Positions 25,834 through 35,695 are shown, counted from the first letter of the stretch. The stretch: DNA of 64,000 nucleotides from [Clostridium] leptum DSM 753 (GCA_000154345.1 DS480350.1:1-64000); one strand, 5' to 3'. The notes: generated from the letters alone by a model not told the origin. A program made the numbers and translations.

Positions 25834-27786
25834 ATGATCACCAAACAGGAAATCCAACCCGTCATCACAAAAAAGGTTGTAATAACGGATTCGCTATTCG
25901 CCTCTTATGTAAACGCCATAGCCGAGCATCTGCTCCCGTATCAATGGAAAGTGCTGAACGACCAGATTCCCGGCGCGGAAAAGTCGCACTGCATTGATAA
26001 TTTCCGGATTGCGGCGGGAGAAATGGAGGGAACCCACCAGGGCGCGGTGTTCCAGGATACGGATTTGTATAAATGGCTGGAGACAGTCGCTTTCTGTATT
26101 GCCAACGGCACCGGAAGGGAATACATAGAGATCGCCGACGAAGCGATCGCGCTGATCGGGCGCGCCCAGGAGTCCGACGGATATATTAATACCTATTTTA
26201 CAATCAGCTGTCCAGATAAGAAATGGACGAATCTGGTGGAAGGACATGAGTTATACAGCGGCGGCCATATGATTGAAGCCGCGGTAGCGTACTTTAACGC
26301 CACGGGCAAAAAAGAATTTCTGTATATTGCGTGTAAATTTGCGGATTTGGTATGCCGGGTATTCGGTTTGGAGGAAGGCAAGTGCAAGGGCTATCCTGGG
26401 CACCAGGAGATCGAGGTAGCCTTGGTAAAGCTCTATCAGGCAACCGGGAATCGGAGTTACCTCACATTGGCGGACTACTTTATCCGTCAGCGCGGCCAGG
26501 AGCCCAATTATCTGATGGAGGAATACAAGAGCCGTCAGGGCAGGAATCTTTTCCCGGAATTTAGAGAGTATGACGATAAGTATGCTCAGGTTCATGCGCC
26601 GGTTCTTAAACAGGAGACGGCGGAAGGGCACGCGGTGAGAGCGGTTTATATGTACAGCGCCATGGCGGATCTGGCCCGGGTGGAGCGGGACGAGGAGATG
26701 GCGGCGGCTTGCCAGCGCCTTTATGAAAACATCGTAAAAAAACGGATGTACATAACCGGGGGGATTGGCTCCTCCGGCACATTGGAACGCTTTACGGCGG
26801 ATTACGATTTGCCAAACGATAGAATGTATTGTGAGAGCTGCGCCTCCGTGGGCCTGATGATGTTCGCTCAGCGAATGGCTTCCCTTACGGGAGAGGCGGT
26901 CTACTACGATGTGGTGGAACGCGCCTTATGCAATACGGTGCTGGGCGGCATTTCCAAGGAGGGAAAACGCTACTTCTACGTAAACCCGCTGGAGGTGTGG
27001 CCGCAGAATTGCCTGGCCTCCACTTCTATGGCTCATGTGAAGCCGGTTCGTCAGAAATGGTTTGGCTGCGCGTGCTGTCCGCCAAATATCGCCCGGACGT
27101 TAGCCTCTCTGGGACAATATATTTACGCCCAGAGCGAGGACTCCCTCTATGTGAATCAGTTTATTTCCTCCTCGTCCGCCGTTGAAATCGGCGGACAGGA
27201 GATAGAGTTCTCGATGGATTCCACATACATGAAGGATGGGGCCGTGCGCATTACCGCGAAATGCGGAAAGCGGGAAGAAGCGCTTTATCTCCGCGTGCGT
27301 ATCCCGGAGTACTTCAAGAAACCCACTCTTAAAGTAAACGGAAAAGACGCGACCTTGAAGCTCGAACAGGGATATGCGGTTATCCCGCTTGAGGAGCTGA
27401 CGGAGGTTTGCCTGCAAGGAGAAATCCTTCCCCGTTTTGTGGCGGCCAACAGAAATGTCCGGGCTGATATGGGCAGGCTGGCTATCATGAAGGGACCTTA
27501 TGTCTATTGTATGGAGGAAGAGGACAACGGCGACAATCTGGCGGCGGTTTTGATTTCCGACCAGGATAAAATTGAAGAATGCGCGCTTGATTCCCGTCTC
27601 CCAGGCGAGCTTCCAATGCTGAAGACACCGGCGAAAAAGGTGACGCAAACCATTGCCGAGACAGATGATCTGTACGGGACTCCGGCGTATACGGAGGAAA
27701 AGATGGTTGCTGATTTCGTGCCATACGCTCTTTGGTGCAACAGAACGCCGGGCGAGATGCAGGTTTGGGTAAGAGCGCAGATTTAA
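25834..27786 (+). CDS. GH127 beta-L-arabinofuranosidase (former DUF1680)
   Basis: The 650-residue cytoplasmic protein has the (alpha/alpha)6 barrel of GH127: GEMEGTHQGAVFQDTDLYKWLE, GHELYSGGHMIEAAVAY, and the cysteine cluster WFGCACCPPNIART (Cys412, Cys414, Cys415) that with a Glu holds the active-site zinc and nucleophile cysteine. YITGGIG and NDRMYCESCAS are further blocks. Characterised members remove beta-L-arabinofuranose from hydroxyproline-rich glycoproteins and rhamnogalacturonan II side chains. It is divergent from lacI and has its own promoter and operator. Together with GH51 it allows both anomers of arabinofuranose to be released. Confidence 0.93.
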   Translation: MITKQEIQPVITKKVVITDSLFASYVNAIAEHLLPYQWKVLNDQIPGAEKSHCIDNFRIAAGEMEGTHQGAVFQDTDLYKWLETVAFCIANGTGREYIEIADEAIALIGRAQESDGYINTYFTISCPDKKWTNLVEGHELYSGGHMIEAAVAYFNATGKKEFLYIACKFADLVCRVFGLEEGKCKGYPGHQEIEVALVKLYQATGNRSYLTLADYFIRQRGQEPNYLMEEYKSRQGRNLFPEFREYDDKYAQVHAPVLKQETAEGHAVRAVYMYSAMADLARVERDEEMAAACQRLYENIVKKRMYITGGIGSSGTLERFTADYDLPNDRMYCESCASVGLMMFAQRMASLTGEAVYYDVVERALCNTVLGGISKEGKRYFYVNPLEVWPQNCLASTSMAHVKPVRQKWFGCACCPPNIARTLASLGQYIYAQSEDSLYVNQFISSSSAVEIGGQEIEFSMDSTYMKDGAVRITAKCGKREEALYLRVRIPEYFKKPTLKVNGKDATLKLEQGYAVIPLEELTEVCLQGEILPRFVAANRNVRADMGRLAIMKGPYVYCMEEEDNGDNLAAVLISDQDKIEECALDSRLPGELPMLKTPAKKVTQTIAETDDLYGTPAYTEEKMVADFVPYALWCNRTPGEMQVWVRAQI

Positions 27787-27845
27787 GCGGATTTAAAGAG
27801 TATATAGTAGGGGGATATAATCGGTGCGTGTGCCGATTGTATAGA

Positions 27846-27941
27846 TTAGTGGACGAGCGATTTTTTGCGAAATAAACCAGAAAAAGGCTGTTATTATGCC
27901 TTTTTTAGCACAATAACAGCCTGAAATTGATTGTCCACTAA
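27846..27941. repeat. 96-bp structured element with terminal inverted repeats, possibly a miniature mobile element
   Basis: TTAGTGGAC (27846-27854) and GTCCACTAA (27933-27941) are perfect inverted ends, and the match continues imperfectly inward. Inside, AGGCTGTTAT and ATAACAGCCT form a second ten-pair stem. The element carries no reading frame and lies between the GH127 gene and the binding-protein gene. No target duplication is evident. A cis-regulatory RNA structure in the leader of the transport operon is the main alternative. Confidence 0.5.
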
Positions 27942-27977
27942 AGTATAAAAATTAGAACTAGGAAAGGGACGAAGAGT

Positions 27978-29642
27978 ATGAAGAAAACGATGACACGAAT
28001 TCTGACGTTGGCTCTGGCTCTTGCGATGTCGGCGAGCGTGCTGGCTGGGTGCAGCGACAGCCCGGAGCCCGCGGCCAGCGGAAGCAGCACGGAGTCTACA
28101 GCCAGCGAAGACGCCGCCGGAGGCGAAAGGGCGAAGCTGACCGCGATGATTGTCAAGTGGTCGCCGCTCACTAAGGATGTCAATGAGATGCAGTGGCTGA
28201 AAAACGTGGCAGAGGCTGCCAACGTCGAGGTGGAGTGGCAGCAGGAGTCTTCCGATTGGAACGACAAAAAGAATGCGGTTTTTTCAAGCGGCAATATTCC
28301 AGATGTGCTTTTCTCAGCGGCTGGAGATGCGGAGTTTACTCAATATCCTGGTTTGTTTGAGGATATGGGTCCTCTGATTGACCAGTACGCCCCAAATGTG
28401 AAAGAAATGTTTGAAACCTATCCGGAAATCGAATACGCCTGCAAGGATATGGAAGGGAAGACCTATACCCTTCCCAGAATCGACGGTACTTACGAGGCCT
28501 GCAAGAACTATGCCTCTATGTTTATCAACAAAACCTGGCTGGATAATCTGGGGCTGGAAATCCCCACAACCTGGGATGAACTAGAACAGGTTTTGATTGC
28601 TTTTAATGAACAGGATCCGAACGGGAACGGAGATCCGAACGACGAGATCCCGATGGACTTTATTTGGAACGACAATACGAACAACCAGTATGGCCCGGCG
28701 AATATGCTCGGCGGAACCGGAATGCCGCTATCCAACGGTTACATCCAGGGCTTCTTTGCGGAAGATGGAGAGGTTAAATGCTGGTACACGGATGAAAGAT
28801 TCCAGTCTCTGCTGATTTATCTGCAAGGTCTGTGGAACCAGGGCCTGATCAATGAGGCTGCGTTTACCAACGATTACTCCCAATACCAGGCTCTTGCAAG
28901 AGGCGAAGGCACGACGGCCAAGGTGGGCTTCACTTTTGGTTGGAATTTGACGGACCGCTTCGGAAATGAACTGGCGGACCAGTATGTCGTGCTGCCGCCG
29001 CTGAAAGCCGACGATAGCCTGCCGGATGATCAGCTGTATTATGTGAGCGAGGATACTTTCTGGGGCAAGGGCGTTGTCAGCATGAGTGCAAGCTGCGAAA
29101 ACAAAGAAGCAGCCATGAGATTCATCAACCAGTTCTATGACTACGACGTGAGCTTAGAAGTAATGTATGGCGGCATGAATGATGTGGACAACTGCATTGT
29201 GAAAAATGACGACGGCACCTACGAGGTCTTGCCTCCCAAGGATTCTTCCATGGATCCCAGCTCCTGGCAGTGGACCAATACTTTCGTGAACAACGGCGGT
29301 ATGTGGGTTAGAAACGATGTCCAGGTCAAAACTCCGGTTCCAGATCTGACTTTAGGCGAAAAAGAAACCTATCTGCCATATCAGGAATCGATTCCTACGA
29401 ACAGCCTCTTTAAAAACGACCTGATGAAATATTCGCAGGAAGATCAGAACACTCTGGCAATGGTCGAAACGAACTTGGGGAACATCTGGGATCCACAGGT
29501 CGCGAACTGGATTACAGGGACAAACGACATCGCTACAGAGTGGGAGGCTTATGTGGATAGCCTGAAAAACGCTGGATTGGAGCAAGCCCTGGAAATCAAG
29601 CAAGCTGCCTTTGATACCTATCTTGAAGCAACCGGAAACTAA
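27978..29642 (+). CDS. extracellular oligosaccharide-binding lipoprotein (LplA-like)
   Basis: The 554-residue protein has a lipoprotein signal (VLAGC, Cys25), an Ala/Ser/Glu linker and a long solute-binding fold typical of LplA/YtcQ-type proteins that travel with LplB and LplC permeases. NGNGDPNDEIPM contains a calcium-loop-like segment. It captures oligosaccharides for the permease pair encoded at 29733 and 30673. A hairpin after the gene probably reduces expression of the permeases relative to the binding protein. A GGAAAGGGA ribosome site precedes the ATG. Confidence 0.9.
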   Translation: MKKTMTRILTLALALAMSASVLAGCSDSPEPAASGSSTESTASEDAAGGERAKLTAMIVKWSPLTKDVNEMQWLKNVAEAANVEVEWQQESSDWNDKKNAVFSSGNIPDVLFSAAGDAEFTQYPGLFEDMGPLIDQYAPNVKEMFETYPEIEYACKDMEGKTYTLPRIDGTYEACKNYASMFINKTWLDNLGLEIPTTWDELEQVLIAFNEQDPNGNGDPNDEIPMDFIWNDNTNNQYGPANMLGGTGMPLSNGYIQGFFAEDGEVKCWYTDERFQSLLIYLQGLWNQGLINEAAFTNDYSQYQALARGEGTTAKVGFTFGWNLTDRFGNELADQYVVLPPLKADDSLPDDQLYYVSEDTFWGKGVVSMSASCENKEAAMRFINQFYDYDVSLEVMYGGMNDVDNCIVKNDDGTYEVLPPKDSSMDPSSWQWTNTFVNNGGMWVRNDVQVKTPVPDLTLGEKETYLPYQESIPTNSLFKNDLMKYSQEDQNTLAMVETNLGNIWDPQVANWITGTNDIATEWEAYVDSLKNAGLEQALEIKQAAFDTYLEATGN

Positions 29643-29652
29643 TCTGTATCGG

Positions 29653-29695
29653 AAAGGCGCCGTAACCATTGAACTGACTTACGGCGCCTTTTCCC
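29653..29695 (+). terminator. attenuating terminator between binding protein and permease genes
   Basis: AAAGGCGCCGTAA (29653-29665) pairs perfectly with 29679-29691, followed by TTCCC. The downstream genes have no obvious promoter of their own, so partial read-through is likely. Confidence 0.75.
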
Positions 29696-29732
29696 GCAAA
29701 ATGATCAGCTTGCAGCGAGGAGATGTAGCATA

Positions 29733-30656
29733 GTGAGAAGAACAGGCTTAAAAAGAATGAAGAAGGAATTGCGCCGAGACTGGCAGCTTTGGGTGATGGC
29801 CCTGCTCGGGCTGATATGGGTAATTGTTTTTTGTTATACCCCAATGTATGGCATCCAATTAGCTTTTAAGGATTATGATTTCACCAAGGGGCTGACAGGC
29901 GGCGACTGGGCTGGAATAAAGTATTTCATGATGTATTTTAACAGTCCAGCTTTTGCTACGACGATGCGCAATACGTTTGTGATTGCGTTTTTTTCCATTG
30001 TGGTCGGTTTTCCACTGCCAATCATTCTGGCTTTGGCGATTAACCAATTAAAAAAGGGGGCGCCTAGGCGGGTTCTGCAGACTACGGTATATCTTCCCTA
30101 CTTTATTTCTACAGTGGTTATGGTCGCGATGCTCAACATCATGTGCGCGCCTAACGGTGTCGTTACCAATTTTCTCAGATCTCTAAATTTGATTGGGGCA
30201 GATACGAATATCCTTGGCGATACGGGGTGTTTTGTTCCTCTTTATGTGATTTCCGGCGTCTGGCAATCCTGCGGCTGGAACAGCATTATTTATATCGCCG
30301 CCCTTTCCAATGTGAATACCGAACTCTATGACGCCGCCAAGGTAGACGGCGCAAACAGATGGCAGATGATACGCCATGTCGAACTGCCGGCTATTGTCCC
30401 AACGATCATTATTATTCTGATCCTGAGCATGGGCGGGATCCTTTCGGTAGGCTTTGAAAAAACCTATTTGATGCAAAACCCTCTTAACCTGGGGGCTTCT
30501 GAGGTCATTCAGACCTATGTGTACAAAATTGGCGTACAATCCAATCAGATTAGTTTCAGCACAGCAGTTGGACTGTTCAACAATTTGGTCAATTTTACTT
30601 GTTTAATCGTTGTGAATATGATTGCAAAAAAGAAAGCGGATATCAGCTTGATGTAA
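29733..30656 (+). CDS. ABC transporter permease, LplB type
   Basis: The 307-residue protein has six predicted membrane helices, an N-terminal basic RRTGLKRMKKELRRDW segment and the EAA loop LYDAAKVDGANRWQMIRHVELP (core AKVDGANRW). GTG 29733 follows GAGGAGATG; ATG 29757 is a less likely start. It pairs with the LplC-type permease 16 bases downstream. No ATPase gene is present, so a shared housekeeping ATPase is predicted. Confidence 0.9.
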   Translation: MRRTGLKRMKKELRRDWQLWVMALLGLIWVIVFCYTPMYGIQLAFKDYDFTKGLTGGDWAGIKYFMMYFNSPAFATTMRNTFVIAFFSIVVGFPLPIILALAINQLKKGAPRRVLQTTVYLPYFISTVVMVAMLNIMCAPNGVVTNFLRSLNLIGADTNILGDTGCFVPLYVISGVWQSCGWNSIIYIAALSNVNTELYDAAKVDGANRWQMIRHVELPAIVPTIIIILILSMGGILSVGFEKTYLMQNPLNLGASEVIQTYVYKIGVQSNQISFSTAVGLFNNLVNFTCLIVVNMIAKKKADISLM

Positions 30657-30672
30657 TTAGGAGTGAGGTACG

Positions 30673-31569
30673 ATGAGAAAAAAATTAAATTTATCTGATT
30701 TTTCCTTTAACCTGGTTTTTGGTATAATTTGTATCTTTTCCTTTCTGATAGTGGCTTATCCGTTATATTTCGTGGTTATTGCATCCTTTTCCAGCTCTAC
30801 CATGGTCAACCAGGGTGAAGTTGTTTTTTGGATCAAGGATTTCAGCATATATGGTTACCAGCAGATTCTGGCGGACAGCAGGATCTGGATCGGTTACCGG
30901 AACACGCTTTTCTATTCGATAGTCGGCACGCTGATCAATCTTGTCGTGACAATGCCCTTAGCCTATACGCTGTCCAGAAAGGAATTTCGTTTCCGGCGGC
31001 CGCTGATGGCGATTTTTGTCTTTACCATGTATTTTTCCGGCGGCCTCATCCCCAGCTATCTGCTGATGCAGAAGCTCCATTTAATGAATACGGTTTGGGT
31101 CATGATGATCCCCACGGCGGTGAACGTGTATAACCTAATTATTGCCAGAAGTTTCATGGATAACCTTCCTCCGGAATTGTATGAGGCGTCGCAGCTGGAC
31201 GGCTGTTCACATTTCACATATTTTTGCAAAGTGGTGCTGCCGTTGTCAAAGGCAGTCATCTCCGTTTTGTTCTTATACTATTTTGTACAGCACTGGAACG
31301 ACTATTTTTCTGGTTTAATGTATATCAACGACGAAAAATTGGAACCGTTACAGCTTACTCTGCGGAATATCTTGCTTAGGAATCAGGCTTTCGCAAATGG
31401 AGCGGGAATTGGCGCAAATGTTTCCGGCGCGAGCAGTTATGCACAGACTTATGCCGATCAGATTAAATTCGGCGCTATTATTGTGTCAACATTGCCTTTG
31501 CTGTGCATTTATCCCTTCATTCAGAAATATTTTGAAAAAGGCGTAATGATCGGCGCGGTTAAAGGATAA
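30673..31569 (+). CDS. carbohydrate ABC transporter permease, LplC/AraQ type
   Basis: The 298-residue protein has six predicted membrane helices and the EAA loop around LYEASQLDGCSHFTYF. The segment HWNDYFSGLMYIND and the C-terminal KYFEKGVMIGAVKG are typical of this family. It is the second half of the LplB/LplC channel. The GH36 gene follows after 84 bases, so imported oligosaccharides meet the cytoplasmic glycosidases directly. Confidence 0.9.
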   Translation: MRKKLNLSDFSFNLVFGIICIFSFLIVAYPLYFVVIASFSSSTMVNQGEVVFWIKDFSIYGYQQILADSRIWIGYRNTLFYSIVGTLINLVVTMPLAYTLSRKEFRFRRPLMAIFVFTMYFSGGLIPSYLLMQKLHLMNTVWVMMIPTAVNVYNLIIARSFMDNLPPELYEASQLDGCSHFTYFCKVVLPLSKAVISVLFLYYFVQHWNDYFSGLMYINDEKLEPLQLTLRNILLRNQAFANGAGIGANVSGASSYAQTYADQIKFGAIIVSTLPLLCIYPFIQKYFEKGVMIGAVKG

Positions 31570-31653
31570 ACGGCCAGCCATTTGACGGAGTGTGATATTG
31601 TGGGATAGAGAACGGACTATTTTGATGTTTCCGGCAACAGAGAGGAAAAAGGA

Positions 31654-33747
31654 ATGGGTGTAAGTCTATACAGAACTGTAAAAATGGGAGATATGCAGGC
31701 CCTTTATTTTCTGGAAGAGACAGAGCGGCATATGTCGCTGACGCTCCTTCCGGAAGGGATGGAGCCGGTTCCCTGGGAGAATAAGAAACAGGCGGCGGAC
31801 TCTTTGGTTCAGGCCTACGTGAGAGGAGACGACCTGCCGGGAGCTTATTCCGGGGGAAAGACCATGCGGTCGGGCGGAACCGTCTGGGGTATGCGCTTTT
31901 GCCAGCAGAAATGCGAGACGGATGCGGCTGGAAATATCGTCGTAGAGACGATGCTGCAATCCCCCCACGGCCATTTTTGCCACTACTTGAAATATTTGGC
32001 TCACACGGGAGCGGCGGAAAGCTGGACGGAGTTTTTTAATACCGGTAAAAAAGCGGTAACACTGGAGATGCTAAGCAGCTTTTCTATATCCGGAATTACT
32101 CCCCTGGCGGCAGGCGCCGCGCCGGGACAGCTTAGAATACACCGGCTCAGAAGCGACTGGAGCATGGAGGGAAGGCTTGTGACCGAGCGGTTGGAGCGTC
32201 TGAACCTGGAGCCCTCCTGGGCCGGACACGGGGTTCGCAGCGAACGGTTCGGCCAAGTCGGGTCTATGCCGGTAAACAAATGGTTCCCATGGCTTCTGGT
32301 GGAGGACGTGAAAAATCACCTTTTTTGGGGCGCGCAGCTCGGGCATAACGCTTCCTGGCAGATGGAGGTGTACCGGGAGGATGACGGCGCTGCCATCAGC
32401 GGAGGCCTTGCGGATTACGAGTTTGGACATTGGGCCAAAACGGTGAGGCCGGATGAAAGCTTTCGGACGCCGGCGGCGACGCTGACCGTTTGTAAATGCG
32501 ATACGATAGACGAAGCGTCCGACCGGCTGGTTTCCGCCATGCGGGTTCCGGATATCGCCTCCGAACAGGAGCTTCCGATACTATTCAATGAATATTGTAC
32601 GACATGGGGATGTCCTTCCCATGAAAATATTGCAAATATTCTTTCCGCAATTCAAGACAAGGGGATTTCCTATTTTGTAATCGACGCGGGCTGGTATAAG
32701 CCGGAGGGGATCCCCTGGGAAAACGCCCTGGGAGACTGGCGGGTTTCAAAAGAGCTTTTCCCGGAAGGACTGGAAAAGACGGTGGCGGCGATCAAAGAGG
32801 CCGGGATGACGCCGGGAATCTGGTTTGAGCCGGAAACCGCAGGCAAGGCCTCGGAGGCCTACCGTCAGGAAGAGCACATGCTGACAAGAAACGGCGCGGT
32901 AATTACGACCGCAGGCCGGCGCTTCTGGGATCTTCGGGACCCCTGGGTAAGGGATTACCTGCGGGAAAGGGTAATCGAGTTTCTGAAAAGCTGCGGCTTC
33001 GGATATGTGAAAATCGATTATAACGATACTGTAGGGATCGGCTGTGATAAAGCGGAGAGCTTAGGAGAGGGCTTGCGGCAGAATATGGAGGCATCCTTTG
33101 AATTTTTCCAGGAAATGCAGCGATGCATCCCCGGTTTAGTGATTGAAAATTGTTCCTCCGGAGGTCACCGCCTGGAGCCCAAAATGCTTTCCGCAACAGC
33201 CATGTCCTCCTTTTCAGACGCCCATGAATGTACGGCGATACCGATTATAGCCGCGAATCTGCACCGGGTGATGCAGCCGCGGCAGAGCCAGATCTGGGCT
33301 GTCATTCAGCAGAAGGACTCCTTAACGCGGATTGCCTACTCCATGTCGGCAACGCTTCTGGGAAGATGCTGCCTCTCCGGCCATGTGACGGAGCTGACAG
33401 CGGAGCAGTGGAAAACGATTGAAGACGGAATCGCGTTTTACAAGGCGGCGGCTCCGGTAATTAAGGCCGGCAGGTCTTACCGGTTTGGTCCGGAGATCTT
33501 CAGCTACAATGAGCCGGAGGGCTGGCAGGGGATGCTGCGGGTTGGAAATCAGGGAGAAAGCCTGCTGGTAATCCATATGTTTGGCGGAGAGCTGCCGGAA
33601 TACGTAAGCCTCCGGCTTCCGAAGAATACAAGAACAGAGGTTCAGTCCGTTTATGACGCATGTCATAGCAAATATCAGATATCGGATGGCGTTTTTCAAT
33701 GGCGTCCGAAGGAAACATTCAGCAGCATAGCGTTGCTGCTGGCATAA
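31654..33747 (+). CDS. GH36 alpha-galactosidase
   Basis: The 697-residue protein has the GH36 beta-sandwich followed by the barrel. Diagnostic blocks are YFVIDAGWY, GDWRVSKELFPEGL, MTPGIWFEPETA, the nucleophile Asp455 in YVKIDYND, the NCSSGGHRLEPKML loop, and the acid/base Asp522 in SFSDAHE. It removes alpha-linked galactose from oligosaccharides. No signal peptide, so cytoplasmic. It lies downstream of the permease genes, probably in the same transcript. Family members of this length are usually tetramers. Confidence 0.93.
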   Translation: MGVSLYRTVKMGDMQALYFLEETERHMSLTLLPEGMEPVPWENKKQAADSLVQAYVRGDDLPGAYSGGKTMRSGGTVWGMRFCQQKCETDAAGNIVVETMLQSPHGHFCHYLKYLAHTGAAESWTEFFNTGKKAVTLEMLSSFSISGITPLAAGAAPGQLRIHRLRSDWSMEGRLVTERLERLNLEPSWAGHGVRSERFGQVGSMPVNKWFPWLLVEDVKNHLFWGAQLGHNASWQMEVYREDDGAAISGGLADYEFGHWAKTVRPDESFRTPAATLTVCKCDTIDEASDRLVSAMRVPDIASEQELPILFNEYCTTWGCPSHENIANILSAIQDKGISYFVIDAGWYKPEGIPWENALGDWRVSKELFPEGLEKTVAAIKEAGMTPGIWFEPETAGKASEAYRQEEHMLTRNGAVITTAGRRFWDLRDPWVRDYLRERVIEFLKSCGFGYVKIDYNDTVGIGCDKAESLGEGLRQNMEASFEFFQEMQRCIPGLVIENCSSGGHRLEPKMLSATAMSSFSDAHECTAIPIIAANLHRVMQPRQSQIWAVIQQKDSLTRIAYSMSATLLGRCCLSGHVTELTAEQWKTIEDGIAFYKAAAPVIKAGRSYRFGPEIFSYNEPEGWQGMLRVGNQGESLLVIHMFGGELPEYVSLRLPKNTRTEVQSVYDACHSKYQISDGVFQWRPKETFSSIALLLA

Positions 33748-33854
33748 ATACAGAGGCCACAGCGGAACGGTTCAGGTCTGTAACGGGCTTGCGAGTTCTA
33801 TGGCGGCCGTGTGATCGTATAAGAGGCTTTCTCATGAGGAAGAGGGAGGATGCA

Positions 33855-34001
33855 ATGAAAAGAACTGTCGTAACAGTTTCCTATTTAGAGGCGCAGGCGG
33901 GCGGAAAACGCTGCCGCCTGGTCCCCGTTACAGAAGAAATTATTCGCTGCATTACCGCGGAGAAAGAGGTTGTGAAAGAGACTACCATTCGTAATTGTTG
34001 A
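33855..34001 (+). pseudogene. relic: N-terminal fragment of a GH31 alpha-glucosidase-type gene
   Basis: A well-placed start (AGAGGGAGGA five bases before ATG 33855) opens a frame of only 48 codons. Its product, with RLVPVTEEIIRCITAEKEVV, aligns with the N-terminus of the GH31 protein encoded at 42719 (FWSVKNNIVRCIYTKEEVV). The reading frame stops there and the rest of the gene is missing. It lies between the GH36 gene and the second fucosidase. A real 48-residue protein is unlikely, although the start signals look intact. Confidence 0.65.
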
Positions 34002-34184
34002 AAACTTTGTGGCAAAAGGTAGCCAAACGGCGCGGATATCCGCTGATATAAGCGGTTTCCGCTTTATATTAAAGGAGGACAGACAGGCGGAGCTGATTGG
34101 GGAAAGCTAAGCGGACGGTCACGGTCATTCATCCTGTCAGAATCAATAGAGAAAATAAACTTATATTTTTATGGGAGGAATTTT

Positions 34185-35657
34185 ATGTACGATTTGCAAC
34201 CGTATCTAAAAACGATCGATGAGGTGATTGCCCGGGGGCCTTATCGGGACACATGGGAGTCATTGTCTACCTATCAGGTTCCAGAATGGTACCGAAACGC
34301 AAAATTCGGGATTTTTGTCCACTGGGGGATCTTCAGCGTTCCTGCGTTTGGAAACGAATGGTATCCAAGAAATATGTATATTCAGGATTCTCCTGAATAC
34401 GAACATCATATCAAGACCTATGGGCCGCATAAGGATTTTGGGTATAAGGATTTTATCCCCATGTTTCGGGGAGAGCGCTTTGATCCGGAGCAATGGGCGG
34501 ATCTGTTCCAGAAAGCGGGAGCCAGGTATGTGGTTCCGGTTGCGGAATTTCATGATGGATTCCAGATGTATCAAAGTGAAATATCTCACTGGAATGCCTA
34601 TGAGATGGGACCGAAGCGGGATGTGCTGGGAGAGATCAGCGCAAGCTGTCAGAAGCGAGGAATGGCACTGGGTGCATCCAGTCACCGGGTTGAGCATTGG
34701 TTTTTTATGGGAAAAGGGAAGGAGTTTGACAGCGATGTCAAGGATCCTATGGAACGGGGCGATTTTTACTGGCCCGCAATGCCGGGAGGCGATCCACAGG
34801 ATATTTATTGCAAGCCGGAACCGTCGGAGGAGTTTATGCAGGATTGGCTGGTACGTACCTGCGAACTGATCGATAAGTATTGTCCGAAAATTCTGTGGTT
34901 TGATTGGTGGATCCAGCACAGCGCCTGCAAGCCATGGCTGAAAAAGGTAGCGGCCTATTACTATAACCGGGCTGCGGAATGGGACGTAGGAGTCGCCATC
35001 AACTATAAACATGATTCGTTTTTATTCGGCACGGCCGTGCCGGATGTAGAACGGGGACAATTTGCAGAGATTAAACACTATTTTTGGCAGACTGATACTG
35101 CGGTGGCGTTGAATTCCTGGTGCTATACTGAAAATAATCAGTTCCGTCCCGCGCCGGAAATTCTCTGCGATCTGGTGGATATCGTCAGTAAAAACGGTTG
35201 CCTGTTGCTGAATATCGGGCCCAAAGCCGATGGAACCATTACAGAAGAGGACAGGAGAATCCTGCTTCATATCGGAGAATGGCTGAAAGATAACGGCGAG
35301 GCTATCTACGATACGAAAGCCTGGAGAAAATACGGAGAAGGACCGACAAAGGTCGAGGACGGACAGTTTTCTGATGGAATCAAGAAGAACTTCACCACAA
35401 ATGATTTCCGCTTCACGACGGCGGGCAGCTGCGTATACGCTATTGCTTTAAAATGCAGTGACAATGGGGTATATGATATCGTTTCTCTGGGAGAAAAGGA
35501 TGCTTCCAAGCAGGCTAATTTCCATGGGATCATCAAAAAAGTGGAACTGCTGAAAACAGGGGAAACGCTGGAATGGAGCCGGGATGAGGAAGCGCTTCAT
35601 ATCAAATGCAGATTCAAGAGTGAAGACCCGGTGGCGTTTAGAATCAGCGTAGACTGA
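34185..35657 (+). CDS. GH29 alpha-L-fucosidase, copy 2
   Basis: The 490-residue protein is a close full-length paralogue of the fucosidase at 18678, with the same length and colinear blocks (AKFGIFVHWGIFSVPAF, ARYVVPVAEFHDGFQMY) and the nucleophile Asp240 in ILWFDWWIQHSACKPW. Differences are spread over the whole length, for example HH to FH in the motif near residue 118 and Tyr to Trp beside the nucleophile, which could tune substrate choice. Unlike copy 1 it has no LacI-type operator and appears to depend on transcription from upstream genes. A GGGAGGAA ribosome site precedes the ATG. Confidence 0.93.
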   Translation: MYDLQPYLKTIDEVIARGPYRDTWESLSTYQVPEWYRNAKFGIFVHWGIFSVPAFGNEWYPRNMYIQDSPEYEHHIKTYGPHKDFGYKDFIPMFRGERFDPEQWADLFQKAGARYVVPVAEFHDGFQMYQSEISHWNAYEMGPKRDVLGEISASCQKRGMALGASSHRVEHWFFMGKGKEFDSDVKDPMERGDFYWPAMPGGDPQDIYCKPEPSEEFMQDWLVRTCELIDKYCPKILWFDWWIQHSACKPWLKKVAAYYYNRAAEWDVGVAINYKHDSFLFGTAVPDVERGQFAEIKHYFWQTDTAVALNSWCYTENNQFRPAPEILCDLVDIVSKNGCLLLNIGPKADGTITEEDRRILLHIGEWLKDNGEAIYDTKAWRKYGEGPTKVEDGQFSDGIKKNFTTNDFRFTTAGSCVYAIALKCSDNGVYDIVSLGEKDASKQANFHGIIKKVELLKTGETLEWSRDEEALHIKCRFKSEDPVAFRISVD

Positions 35658-35695
35658 TAGGGGATGACGTTGGAACAAGAAAGGAAGACGAGAAA

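Noticed and set aside
33699..33854. Upstream extension of the small frame that contains the GH31 relic
   Set aside because: It overlaps the end of the GH36 gene. The relic's own start at 33855 has the ribosome site and the homology.
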